DNA of 64,000 nucleotides from Mytilus californianus (GCF_021869535.1 NW_026262679.1:86797143-86861142), one strand, 5' to 3'; positions 46,472-57,752 are shown, counted from the first letter of the stretch. The notes: generated from the letters alone by a model not told the origin. A program made the numbers and translations.

Positions 46472-46657
46472 TGTTTATATATCTTGCCTGACAAGATCCC
46501 ATGATTGGTAAATAAAAATAATGTCTAGTGTCTATTTCATAGAATTTTGCATGCATCTGGTCTGTATGTCTGTACTTCTTTCTTAACCCTACCAGGATAT
46601 TCATGAAAAAGTGCGTGATAAGTATCAGTTAACACTCATTGATGCATGGTTAGAATA

Positions 46658-46985
46658 ATGTATGTGAAGTTAGCGGCCGGTTCATTATTCGTCATTCGAT
46701 ATTCAAATTTCATAGTTGAAAATGAAAAAAAAAAAAAAAAATCGATAACACTAAAAGCATGATAGTCATAGTTAAAAGGAGTAAATAAATTTGTAGGAAA
46801 TCGTTTTATGACCCTTTCAAGCTGTCGCAAGTTCCCGTTTTACTCAAATATAAACCCTTATGTAAATCGCACATTTGTCTTTATGAAGTATAGATTTTAT
46901 CAATAAAATACAATAAAAGTAGTACTTTTATACATGATATTTCTAGAAACAAAAACAAACGATCACTTTAGTAACATTTAAAAAT
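46658..46985 (+). repeat. Left terminal inverted repeat of the 7.5-kb element
   Basis: Matches the inverse of 53,813-54,183. Shared landmarks are TGAAGTTAGCGGCCGGTTC, AAATCGTTTTATGACCC and AACAAACGATCACTTTAGTA. The right TIR has extra GAATAACGA 9-bp units (~54,129-54,163). Confidence 0.85.
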
Positions 46986-47107
46986 ACTTAAACACATCCG
47001 CGAAATCGCGGGCATTTAGAGCGTGGTTGAAAGTATGTAAACTGTTGTAGGATGAATTTTTGTAAAAGATTTTATGACTGGAGAATTTCAGGAAAGGTAT
47101 CAAAAGT

Positions 47108-47372
47108 CATAGGTACTTGGGGACAGGACAATTTTTTTAGCCCTCCCCCTTTTTTTCAAAATCCGTTATTTTTTCTATTAATTTTAATTATTTTCGCGTT
47201 TTTCTGTATTCTATGAACAGACATATACAATAATTTATATATAATATATGACCGCCGTTGATAGTAAACTTGGAATTGATAGTAAATAGCAAATACACTT
47301 TATTATAGTATATTTATGTTCATAGTATACAGAAAAAGCGAAAATTTTTTGTCCTGTCCCCAAGTACCTATG
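47108..47372. mobile_element. 265-bp MITE (CATAGGTACTTGGGGACAGG ends)
   Basis: Left CATAGGTACTTGGGGACAGG and right CCTGTCCCCAAGTACCTATG are exact inverses. Weaker inverse pairing continues inward (TTTTTCTGTATTCTATGAAC with GTTCATAGTATACAGAAAAA), so most of the element folds back on itself. No coding. Confidence 0.85.
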
Positions 47373-47639
47373 AAAATTATGTTTAATTTAAAACAGTCCT
47401 AAACGGAAGTCTTGTCTATGACTTAAAAGTCCGTCCGATGCAGAAACAATATCCGGACGCCTTTATTTTCGTTTTCCTCCCAAAATAACCCAAACGGAAT
47501 AATCATAAGCGAGGATGACAAATGCTACTATGCATGGTACCTATAGGACACAAAGGCATGATGATTAAATCATTATGGAAGGAAGAGAAGCGACACACAA
47601 AATGAGGTCTTCTCATTTAATAGTATAGATAATAGTTAT

Positions 47640-50625
47640 GGAAAGCATATCAAAACGAAATTGTTGAAAATTCAGGTAAAAGGACACAAGGCGATGGCTA
47701 GACCCCCTGATCTCTCAATCTTCATAAAATTATGCAGATAGTTAGTAAATATAATGATACTAATGACACCAAAAGGAATTTCAGTAAACTTCTTGTCTTC
47801 TATGTTTACAGAGGGCTCAAAGTGCCAGTTTGATATTCAAAATATACATAGTGAAAACCTAACGGAGACCGCTTAAATGACGGTGAGACCCTCCTGGTCT
47901 TTCAATGTCCATAACATTGAATGATCTTTTAGACTATGTATATATACAGATCGTAGTAAAAAGCATTTCCAGAATAATGTCATCTTCAATATCTACGGAG
48001 GGCTTAAATTGTCACTTTTCAGCTAAAAATTGACGAAAATTCAGGTAAAAGGGCACAGGACGATGGCTATACCCCCTGATCTCTCAATCTTCGTAACATT
48101 ATGCAGATAGTTAGTAAATATAAAGATACAAATGACACCAAAAGGAATTTGGGTAAACTTCTTGTTTTCTATGTTTACGGAGGGCTCAATGTGCTAGTTT
48201 GATATTCAAAATATATAGTGAAAACCTACAGGAGACCGCTTAAATGACGGTGAGACCCACCATGTCGTGCAGTGTCCCTCCCGGCATTTCTCTGTTCATA
48301 AAATTAAATGATCTTTTAGACTATGTATATAAACAGATCGTATCCAAAGGATTTCCCAGAATAATGTCATCTTCGATTTCTACGGAGGGCTTAAATTGTC
48401 ACTTTTTAGCGAAAAATCGTCGAAAAGTTATGGTAAAAGGGCATAGGGCGATTGCTAGACCCCCTGATCTCTCAATCTTCATAAAATTATTCAGATAGTT
48501 AATAAATATAAAGATATACAAATGACACCAAAAGGAATTTGGGTAAACTTCCTGTCTTCTATGTTTACGGAGGGCTCAAAATGCCAGTTTGATATTCAAA
48601 ATATATAGGTAAAGCCTACCGCAGACCGCTTAAATGACGGTGAGACCCTAGCTCCTGGTGTTTTCATTGTCCATAAATTTTGCATGATCTTCTAGAATAA
48701 GTATATATACAGATCGTATCAAAAGGATTTCCCAGAATAATGTCATCTTCGATATCTACGGAGGGCTTAAATTGTCACTTTTCAGCTAAAAATCGTCGTA
48801 AATTCAGGTAAAAGGGCACAGGGTGATGGCAAGACCCCCCTGATCTCTCAATCTTCATAAAATTATGCAGATAGTTAGTAAATATAAAGATATACAAATG
48901 ACACTTAAAGGAATTTGGGTAAACTTCTTGTCTTCTATGTTTATGGAGGGCTCAAAGTGCCAGTTAGAAATTCAAAATATGTAGTGAAAACCTAGCGGAG
49001 ACCGCTGAATTGACGTTGAAACCTTCCCGGTATTTCAATGTCCATAACATTTAATATTCTTTTAGACCACGTATATATACTGATCGTATCAAAAGGATTT
49101 CCCGGAATAATGTCATCTTCGATATCTACGGAGGTCTTAAATTATCACTTTTTAGCTAAAAATTGTCGAAAAATTAGGTAAAAGGGCACAGGACGATGGC
49201 TAGACCCCCTGATCTCTCAATCTTCATAAAATTATGCAGATAGTTAGTAAATATAAAGATATACAAATGACATCAAAAGGAATTTGGGTAAACTTCTTGT
49301 CTTCTATGTTTACGGAGGGCTCAAAGTGCCAGTTTGATATTCAAAATATATAGTGAAAACCTTCCGGAGACCGCTTAAATGACGGTGAGACCCACCATGT
49401 CGTGCAGTGTCCATAAAGTTGAATGATTTTTGAGACTTATCTATATATACAGATCGTTTTAAAAGGATTTCCTAGAATAATGTCATCTTCGATATCTACA
49501 GAGGGCTTAAATTGTCACTTTTGAGCTATAAATAGTCGAAAATTCAGGTAAAAGGGCACAGGGCGATGGCTAGACCCTCCTGATCTGTCAATCTTCATAA
49601 AATTATGCAGATAGTTAGTAAATATAAAGATACAAATGACACCAAAAGGAATTTGGGTGAATTTCTTGTCTTTTATGTTTATGGAGGGCTCAAATTGCCA
49701 GTTTGATATTCAAAATATATAGTGAAAACCTACAGGAGACCGCTTAACTGACGGTGAAACCCTCCTGGTCTTTCAATGTCCATTAAATTTAATGACTTTT
49801 TAGATTATATATATATACAGATTGTGTCAAAAGTATTTTCTAGAACAATGTCATTTTCGATATCTACGGAGGGCTGAAATTGTCACTTTTCAGCTAAAAA
49901 TCGTCGAAAATTCAGGTAAACACCAAAAGGAATTTGGGTAAACTTCTTGTCTTCTATGTTTATGGAGGGCTCAAACTGCCAGTTTGATATTCAAAATATA
50001 TAGTGAAAACCAACAGGAGACCGCTTAAATGACTGGTGAAACCCTCCTGGTCTTTCAAGGTCCATTAAATTAAATGATCTTTTAGACTATGTTTATATAC
50101 AGATCGTATCAAAAGGGTCTCCCAGAAAAATGTCATCTTCGATATCTACGGAAGGCTTAAATTGTCACTTTTCAGCTAAAAATCGTCAAAAATTCAGGTA
50201 AAAGGGCATAGGGCAATGGCTAGACCCCCCAGATCTCTCAATCTTCATAAAATTATGGAGATAGTTAGTAAATATGTAGATATAAATGACACCAAAAGGA
50301 ATTTGGGTAACCTTCTTGTCTTCACTTCTTGTTCTCTATGTTTATGGAGGGCTCGAGGTGCTAGTTTGATATTCAAAATATATAGTGAAAACCTACTGGA
50401 GACCGATTAAATAACGGTGAGACCCTCCTGGTCTTTCAATGTCCATAAAATTAAACGATCTCTTAGACTTTGTATATATACAGATCGTATCAAAAGGATT
50501 TCCTAGAATAATGTCATTTCGATATCATCGGAGGGCTTAAATTGTCACTTTTCAGCAAAAAATTGTCGAAAATTCAGGTAAACACCAAAAGTAATTTGGG
50601 TAAACTACTTGTCTTCTATGTTTAT
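47640..50625 (+). repeat. Higher-order satellite array, ~375-bp dimeric units
   Basis: Eight units. The CCCCCTGATCTCTCAATCTT landmark recurs near 47,704, 48,075, 48,462, 48,841, 49,210, 49,580 and 50,231 (369-387-bp steps). Each unit contains two related halves (~185 and ~205 bp). Both have a GAGACC(C)xCCTGxTCTxTCAAT block, an ATAAAATTA block, and end at a TAYGGAGGGCTYAAA boundary, so the unit is a diverged dimer. Units six to seven and the last share the same ~100-bp deletion (CAGGTAAA joined to CACCAAAAG at 49,917 and 50,579). Frames here are fortuitous. Confidence 0.9.
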
Positions 50626-50642
50626 GAAAACACTTGAAAGCT

Positions 50643-50810
50643 ATGGAAGCACAGCACCAATATGATGACAGTTATGCTAAAGAGAAGTATTACAAGTCTA
50701 GTACTTCAGACAATCCAAGTGAAAAGACGAAGAGACAGCCTATATGTAAAACATGTGGCAAACCCATGAAAGGACATAAAAAACAAACTTACCGATTAAA
50801 TCAAAGTTAA
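50643..50810 (+). CDS. Short zinc-knuckle protein end inside the 7.5-kb element
   Basis: Open from MEAQHQYDDSYAKEKYYKSS to stop, 55 codons. It ends RQPICKTCGKPMKGHKKQTY plus five residues. CKTCGKPMKGH has the CxxC ... H form seen at the C-termini of many transposon-encoded proteins. It starts directly where the satellite array stops (about 50,625). It may be the last exon of a transposase whose upstream part is lost or replaced by satellite, since no larger domain is present. Charged, polar composition unlike the surrounding satellite supports coding origin. Confidence 0.5.
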   Translation: MEAQHQYDDSYAKEKYYKSSTSDNPSEKTKRQPICKTCGKPMKGHKKQTYRLNQS

Positions 50811-51321
50811 TGATATAAAGACAAACATTTTCAAATATTTTTAGTGAACACATTTCTTTCTCTTTTCAAATCTAAATAAGTTACAATTGTTTTATTGTGT
50901 ATCAATATCAATTTATTTTCTCCACTGAATGTTTTTTTCTCAGCCACAATACTGCAGAAAATCTCCATTGTCACAGGAAATGCATCCTACAAAAAAAAAA
51001 AAAAAATAAAAAAAATCACTATTTAACAAAAATAAATTTGTTCATTTATTTCTTCTTTTTTTCAACTTGTTAAATTTGAACTAAAATATACAAAATGTGA
51101 GTGAACTTATTAAATGTTCGTAATAGATTTGAAAGGGGGTTCAATTTGCATTTATAATTTCAAATAAAGTACATGTACATTATAACATATTATATTTAGC
51201 TGTGATATAAATGTCAGTGTCAGCTGTGGATAGGGTAAACATGTCCTGCTGTCCCACTAATACTATTTTGATACAATGTAAAGAGATAATTTTATCCATA
51301 GATCTACATTTCAGCCACAAA
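50811..51321. other. No gene seen; spacer between convergent coding segments
   Basis: AT-rich, with A-runs at 50,990-51,020. It could contain the 3' ends of both flanking transcripts. Confidence 0.5.
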
Positions 51322-52225
51322 TCAGTTTATCATCTCACATTTTTTATCTTTCCTTTGATGTCTAGTGGTGCTAGAGAACGAAGATGGTTTAGCACCACCT
51401 TTGGCCATGCAATTGAGCATCGTCTGGTCCAATTTCAAAATCCTGTTGTATAACAAACAAATTATATAAATGAATTAAAATATTAAATGAGATTTAAGAA
51501 AACAATAGTGTTCTAATAAAAAGATATTAACAACACAAGCCCGGCGTAAGTAAAGAAGGAATAACAAAACGGGCAAAACAAACCATAATAAAATTAAATT
51601 TACTAAGTCAAAGGCAAACAGACAAACTACCTGAACCCCACACGCTCCTTTTCCACGATAATGATATTTTTTTCAATTTAATTGCTTTTAGCATTAGAGT
51701 TCTATGAATGCTGAAAAGTCAAAGAAAGACTTATTGAACAGTTAGACAATCTACTCATTTTGCAAGTTACTTGATAATTAAAACTTTTAAAAAAGTAACA
51801 GAGTCTTATCTTCAAAGCAAAAGCCCAGTGACAGTGTGTAACCCATCTTAATTTTCTGTCCCCCCTATTTCTTCTCTCTGTGATTACACCTCCTCTTGTG
51901 GCAAGTTGGCAAACATTTCCCCATCATATCCAAGAAACATTTTTATATAGTTATTTTTCTATTTAATATCATAATTAATCAATAAATGAACATTATCATT
52001 AGATACTAGCATCATTAACAATTGTGCTCACATGTAGTTTAAACTGTTTTACTTATAAATTGAAAAAAACAAACATTAAAAAGTTAAAGTAACTTACCCA
52101 ACATTTCTTACTGCCAGTATAAATTCTTCTCTTTGCTCTTCTACATTTAAATGATGAGCATGTCTTCTGTTAGGAGTTTTAGGCATTTTAACCATTAAGT
52201 TTTTGTGAAATTTTTCAATTTCCAT
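51322..52225 (-). CDS. Two-exon 82-residue gene inside the 7.5-kb element
   Basis: Exon 1 is 52225-52098 (ATG after an in-frame stop, donor GTAAGTT, phase 2). Exon 2 is 51442-51322 (acceptor TATACAACAG, TGA stop). Joined length is 249 nt with no stop. The protein runs MEIEKFHKNLMVKMPKTPNR, RHAHHLNVEEQREEFILAV, then in exon 2 ILKLDQTMLNCMAKGGAKPS and a basic tail RHQRKDKKCEMIN. It is small, basic and His-rich, without signal or membrane segments. Clean consensus splice sites and a frame-preserving intron in a satellite-rich element are strong hints of expression, now or recently. No family recognised; it could be an accessory or DNA-binding protein of the element. Confidence 0.6.
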
Positions 52226-52449
52226 AGCTCAAAAATCATGTGGGACAGTCTATTTTCAGGAAGAGGATGACTTGATATTGTCTTTTTATGAACATATCTT
52301 TTATTGCACAATTTTAATGTTCTAGCTAATTTTATAGCATATTTCTTTTTAAACAACAAAATTGATAAATATTATTCTTTATAGTGAGAATGATGATGAT
52401 ACATATTGATTATATGCAGCTGGTCATTCCTGTTATTCTCTTATCTTAG

Positions 52450-52691
52450 ACTGTCTGGACAGAGGCGGAGCTTTGCCTATATTTAAATACTACATAACAG
52501 ATGTTGGTAAAATCTATGACGTCAAACTCCCGCCAAATGCCAAGTTAGTGTTGGACAGTGCACAAATAATTCAAAATTTACTGTCTAAGAGTATCAAAGA
52601 CACAACACTGTGTAGTTCTATTGATAGAATAATGGTGTCAGAACACTCCTGTGGTGTTTTCAGTGGAATTTTTATATTTATGTTGCATTGA
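52450..52691 (+). other. Candidate 3' exon inside the 7.5-kb element
   Basis: A strong acceptor (CCTGTTATTCTCTTATCTTAG) is followed by an open frame to TGA at 52,691. It reads CLDRGGALPIFKYYITDVGK, IYDVKLPPNAKLVLDSAQII, SIKDTTLCSSIDRIMV and SEHSCGVFSGIFIFMLH. Composition is protein-like for ~60 codons, then hydrophobic. It faces away from the 82-residue gene. Upstream exon not found. Unknown family. Confidence 0.45.
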
Positions 52692-53204
52692 TAGGGGTTC
52701 TTAGGGGGAAATTCAGTTTTTATGTGATTTTTCAGTATAATTTTTAATGAGAATTGTTAGCAAAAAATGAAAATAGAAACATTATGGGTACCCCCTTTGT
52801 TTTGGCTGTGATGTATGTGATTAAAGGGAGCATTTAGTACAAAACTATGTCCCAGTTTTCGAATAATTTGTTTCTTAACGAATTTATGGGTCTCAAAAGA
52901 TGAAAAGTGAAATGAGGTATGGCACTCAGCAGTTAAATCAATATATCTTCTAACTAGAGGCATATATCAAAAATCTGAGACACAGTTTTGTAGCTTGTGT
53001 TAGAAGACCATTTTTTTGGAAATTAATGAGCTATATTTTAAAATAAATCATATCAAAAATAAACTTATCTATAGATTCAGAAAGAGACATATTTCAGCTT
53101 TAAAATGAATCAAAGATTTTAAAAATCCTTTGATTAGTTTTGAAGAAATTAATCTTTAAAGACTGTTGGTTGGAGTCAGAAAACTCTGAATGTAGTGTTA
53201 CCTG
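52692..53204. other. No gene seen; element core to right array
   Basis: AT-rich. A short minus frame at 52,757-52,963 has no support. Confidence 0.5.
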
Positions 53205-53785
53205 AAGCGGTGTCTGGTAGGTTTTCACTATATATTTTGAATATCAAACTGGCACTTTAAGCCCTCCGTAAACATAGAAGACAACAATTTTACCTAATTC
53301 CTTTTGGTGTCATTTGTATCTTTAGATTTACTAACTATCTGCATAATTTTATGAAGATTGAGAGACCAGGGGGGTCTAGCCATCGCTCTGTGCCCTTTTA
53401 CCTGAATTTTCGACGATTTTTTGCTGAATGTGACAATTTAAGCCCTCCTTAGATATCAAAGATGACATTATTCTGGGAAATCCTTTTGATACGATCTGTA
53501 TATATACATAGTCTAAAAGATCATTTAATTTTATGGACATTGAAAGACCAGGAGGGTCTCGCCGTCATTAAAGCGGTCTCCGGTAGGTTTTCACTATATA
53601 TTTTGAATATCAAACTGGCACTTTGAGCCCTCCGTAAATATAGAAGACAAGAAGTTTACCCATATTCCTTTTGGTGTCATTTGTATCTTTATATTTACTA
53701 ACTATCTGCATAATTGTATGAAGATTGAGAGATCAGGGGGGTATAGCCATCGCCCTGTACCCTTTTACCTGAATTATCGACGATT
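53205..53785 (-). repeat. Right subterminal satellite, about 1.5 units, inverted
   Basis: The reverse complement matches the 47.6-50.6-kb units, including GGTTTTCACTATATATTTTG, the inverse of CCTGATCTCTCAATCTTCAT and the CCGTAAAxATAGAAGACA block. It ends in a T-rich run next to the right TIR. Confidence 0.9.
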
Positions 53786-53812
53786 TTCTTTTTTTTTTTG
53801 GCTTTCTATAAT

Positions 53813-54183
53813 TATTTCTTTTTATATTTTTAAATGTTACTAAAGTGATCGTTTGTTTTTGTTTCTAGAAAGATCATGTATAAAAGTACTACTTTGATTG
53901 CATTTTATTGAAAAAATCTATATTTCATAACGACAATTGCGATTTACATAAGGGTTTTTATTGGGAATTTGCGAAACTTTGAAGGGGTCATAAAACGATT
54001 TCCTACATATCTTTTTACTCCTTTTATCTATGACTATCATGTTTTAAATCTTATCGAATATTTAGATTTTTATTATTTTCTACTAATAAATTAAAATATC
54101 TGCTAGCAGCAGGTTGGATATTGAATATCGAATAACGAATAACGAATAACGAATAACGAACCGGCCGCTAACTTCACATACAT
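53813..54183 (-). repeat. Right terminal inverted repeat of the 7.5-kb element
   Basis: Inverse of 46,658-46,985, with a 9-bp tandem GAATAACGA (about four copies, 54,129-54,163) near the outer end that is represented by a single diverged copy on the left. Confidence 0.85.
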
Positions 54184-54274
54184 GCTTGTGCAATGCAATG
54201 CAAAAATATAAGTAAACAGTATCGACAAAATGTAGGATCATACAAAATCATAACTGTACATATATAGCAATATA

Positions 54275-54620
54275 TATTTAAATAAGATGTGGTATGAGTG
54301 CCAATGAGACAACTATCCATTCAAGTCACAATGTGTAAAAAGTAAACAATTATAGGTCAAAGTACAGCCTTCAACACGGAGCCTTGGCTGACACTGGACA
54401 GCAAGCTATAAAGGGCTCCAAAATGACTAGTGTAAAACAATTCAAACAGGAAAACTAACGGTCTTATCTATATAAAAAACGAGAAACGCGAATCATTTGT
54501 GAACCACACAAACAAACGACCACCACTGAACAACAGGCTCCTGACTTAGAACAGGTGTATACAAATGCAGCGGGTTTACACGTATTAACAGGCGCCAACC
54601 GTCACCCAAACCTGATAACA
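54275..54620 (-). repeat. 3' tail of Penelope-like element, subfamily C
   Basis: Inverse of the end of 20,090-21,060 (AAGATGTGGTATGAGTGCCA ... GGCGCCAACCGTCACC). It lies downstream of the RT C-terminus at 54,720-55,135 on the same strand, which links this very common tail to an RT subfamily. Confidence 0.8.
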
Positions 54621-54719
54621 GTAGTGTAACATAATGTTTAGTTATATTTCAATTTATCAAAAACAAAATCCATGTTAGTGCCGATAAAACAATATTGAAA
54701 GAAATAACAACGGTGTTTA

Positions 54720-55135
54720 ATGATAACCTTTAAGAATAAGTTTATTCAAAGGATCAATGCGTTTACATGGATCGTATCTAAATTTACGGACTTTATTAAC
54801 AATATCAGCGTAATATTTAGGGTGTGGTATCCAGTTTTTAATCAGATTTCTACAGGTTCAGCCAAGCTTCCTTACCAAATCTTTATATCTATGGACAAAT
54901 TTAGTAAAAGATTTAATAAATATGTGGTAACGAAATCACTGACTTAATAATTTACCAGTTAAACATAAATTACGTTTATTGAAATCTAAAAGGCGACTAC
55001 AGACACTGGCATAACGAACAAATTGTGAAACATACACACCGTATATAGGAACATCATCGTCCAAAAACGGGAAATTAGAAATAGTAAACGAAAAATCGTC
55101 TCTTTTTGTCATGGAAGGTATTAGCTTTTTCAATG
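54720..55135 (-). pseudogene. Penelope-like RT C-terminus, subfamily C (decayed)
   Basis: The minus strand reads KRDDFSFTISNFPFLDDDVP, YGVYVSQFVRYASVCSRLLD and NLCLTGKLLSQ, then a stop. Further RT-end blocks follow (FTKFVHRYKDLV, PHPKYYADIV) with more stops. 5'-truncated; no catalytic core. Confidence 0.8.
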
Positions 55136-56239
55136 AAAATCGATTCTAAAATGATATAAGTGGTAACTGTAAAAAAAATAAGAGGAATGCACGAGAAATG
55201 ATGCAACATTTGACAATAGTTATTTATGAATTTGTCAATAAGAAAGCACACGAATTGACTTGCATTTTGTGATTGAATATAAAATAAGAAGATGTGGTAC
55301 GATTGCAATTAGACAACTATCCAACAGAGTCAAACTGACAGTGATTTAAGCAATCCATTTCCCTCGATACAAGGAATTTCTGAAAACAAGCAATGTATGC
55401 ATTTACTTTTGCAAAAAAAATCAATTTTGCATCTGATGAAATCTATTATTATGTTTTTTCCTTAAAACGCTGATAAAGTTTAGATAGAATAATTCATGTT
55501 CAATATGGTATGAGTATCACTGTGAATTTTAAATCTGTATCTATGTTTATGATGGAGAATAATAATCCGTTTTTTCACGATTAAATACGTGCGTTAGATA
55601 ATATTTATATCGAAGAAAGGAATTATCTTTCTCTTAGTGCACACTTAAAATGTTGTAATTGCTCAAGTTTCAAATGATCTCTTGATTGGTTTTGATCAAG
55701 CATATACTTATTGGTCACCGTTAGTGCAATGTATTTGAGTTCCTGCTTATCCACTTCAGTTATGAAATGGTCATAGAAATTTCTGACAAGAATATAAGAA
55801 GTTCCTATGACCACTTTATAACTGAAATTTGAAAAATTGTGTTGAGACATTAAATTACACAAAAGAACTATTGAATAATTCAAAACTTAAAAACTACATA
55901 TCAACCCTTAGTATATATATAGTACATTGCACTCTCAACACGAGGCATCAGATATAACATGCATTCTAATAAAAAGTTAGAAACATTAACTAATCCGATT
56001 CTAATGTCTTTATAAATTAGGATGTCATGAAAGAGTGACCAATTTTTCTTAAAAACAAGGACGAGACAAATCCAATTCAGCGTATCCTCCTAGTCCAAAG
56101 CGTGTTTAGTTTTTCATTTTCATTTTCGTTCTTAAATTGACGTGTCTTTCGAAACCCTTTTTTGTACAGATTATTTTCTAGAATAGTCAACAAAACTAAT
56201 AAGTGTCTTTGCATGAATTTTTTCATCTCATTTGTAAAT
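55136..56239. other. No gene seen; tail fragment and weak hairpin
   Basis: 55,285-55,335 resembles the tip of the subfamily-C tail. About 55,757-55,830 shows an imperfect ~25-bp inverted repeat (TTCAGTTATGAAATGGTCAT with ATGACCACTTTATAACTGAA). Confidence 0.5.
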
Positions 56240-56585
56240 GCTTCGATGGTCTCGTGTTAGCATGCTCGCCCTGAGTGCGGGAGGTTGCAGGTTCGATATT
56301 ACCCTGCTGAGACTTAGAAAATGGTGTATGCTGCTTCTCCTCTAGTAACGCGTATTTAGAAGTAGAGGGAAGACTGGTCAGCTAGGAGTCAGAATAATGT
56401 GTTAGAGTTAGGTGATATGTCTTCCAACGGACTGTTGCCTGGTGAATTAGAACGTTAAACATCCGGCTCAACATGTAGGTTTAGTACACAGCAGCTGGGT
56501 TCATATTCATTTCGCATTAACATAACTGAATATGAATTAATTTTTCAATTAGTCGTTAAACAGCCATCAATCATTATCATCATCT
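56240..56585 (+). mobile_element. tRNA-derived SINE
   Basis: The head resembles a tRNA: GTGTTAGCATGCTCGCC for the A-box region and AGGTTCGATATTACC for the B box, spaced as in pol III promoters. It has no intact acceptor stem, so it is not a working tRNA. A conserved-looking body (GACTGGTCAGCTAGGAGTCA) and a 3' end with CATCAATCATTATCATCATC simple repeats follow. Molluscs carry several such SINE families; which one is not decided. Confidence 0.75.
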
Positions 56586-57049
56586 TCATATTTGTATGAA
56601 TGTCCACGGTCTGAAATCTATGGACGGTTCAAATATGTCTAAGTAGATAAGGTAAACAATTCAAGGGACAGCATGAAAGCTACTTATGTTTTTTTTTCTC
56701 ATTACCGTGCATGTTTGCGGTTGAAAATTAAAACGCACACTGAATAATTGAATAGATTTGTAATACCTGTAATTACAAAATCCACATTTCTTGGTAATGA
56801 TGTACTAAACATATTATTTTATAAGATAATACGGCTTGCGACGCACAGTTCATAATTCTATTATGCTGTATTTGTGTACTGTCGTAAATTAATTTTAGGT
56901 GTTCGTTGTTATTCAGTGGTTTACATGTCGAAATGTACTTATATATTATTTATTTATGTATTTCTCTGTCCTGAGTGTTTTTGTATTTATTTGTATTGTA
57001 TTCCTGTCACGTAAAGATGTCATTTTAACGGTATTTTTAACATTGCCTT

Positions 57050-57345
57050 ATAAGCGGGAGGTTTTGCTAGCCATAAAACCAGGTTCAACCCAACATATTT
57101 TCTTAAAATGTCCTGTACCAAGTCAGGAATATGGCAGTTGTCATCCAATAGTTCGTTTTTATGTATGTTGCATTGGCGTTTGTTTTTGTTACACTTCAGT
57201 GTTTCTGTTGTTCCGTTGTTTTCCTCTTATAGTTGATGTGTTTCACTTGGTTTTGGCTTGTAACCTGCATTTGTTTTCTCTCAATCGATTAATGACTTTT
57301 GAACAGCGGTATACTACTGTTGCCTTTATTTATTACGCACCAGAC
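57050..57345 (+). repeat. Retroelement 3' tail (CCTGTACCAAGTCAGGAATA type)
   Basis: Contains GCCATAAAACCAGGTTCAAC, CCTGTACCAAGTCAGGAATA, GTTGATGTGTTTCACTTGGT and TTTTGAACAGCGGTATACTA. Shared with 6640-6860, 15,840-16,030 and 57,850-57,910. The 173-codon frame at 56,899-57,420 runs through it and is hydrophobic noise. Confidence 0.7.
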
Positions 57346-57752
57346 TGTTACACAATTTACTCCAATCTAATCATTTTCTGCGTTATTACATGCTTATTGA
57401 GCGAAAGTATTGTGAGATAATTGGGAAGAAATCAAGGTAAAATTCATTATTTTTTATGTTCACTAGGTTCCTTAAATTGAGAAAAAAAAGCCATATATTT
57501 AATGTATCTTAAAGAAATTAAACAGTATTTGCCATTTTAACGAAGAAAACTTTTATTTCTATAATAAATATATTTGTTTCTTTGTTGTCATAAATCCATC
57601 CATCCAACCTACGAGATTATATTCTGAAGTAGTATTATTTTCTCCTAATTTAACATTATTGATTTTGTTATGCATCTGTAGCAAAATATTTCTTCACTGC
57701 TACAATTGAAGATGTTTTCAAGTTAAGGCAAAATTTATTCTCTTTTATTATG

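Larger units (their letters stand above)
46658..54183. mobile_element. 7.5-kb TIR element with inverted satellite arrays
   Basis: The outer ends are ATGTATGTGAAGTTAGCGGC (46,658) and its exact inverse (54,183). The inverse match continues, with indels, for ~330 bp on the left and ~370 bp on the right. Inside the TIRs lie arrays of the same ~375-bp repeat in opposite orientation (47,640-50,625 plus; 53,205-53,785 minus). Between them is a 2.6-kb core with three candidate coding segments. A 265-bp MITE is nested in the left side. The layout suggests a single large transposable unit whose subterminal regions have grown into satellite DNA. Superfamily unknown, and no clear target duplication found. 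The encoded zinc knuckle could be a transposase remnant. Confidence 0.8.

Noticed and set aside
48244..48498. 84-codon frame within the satellite
   Set aside because: Appears in one unit only; the other units have stops at the same place.
47640..50625. Regularly spaced repeats resembling a CRISPR array
   Set aside because: Eukaryotic context, ~375-bp units without unique spacers of constant size; it is a satellite.
56240..56315. Possible tRNA gene
   Set aside because: A and B boxes are present, but the stems do not pair properly and a SINE body follows.
56899..57420. 173-codon frame that looks like a multi-pass membrane protein
   Set aside because: It runs through a common retroelement 3' tail and is hydrophobic only because the DNA is T-rich; no start context or homologue.
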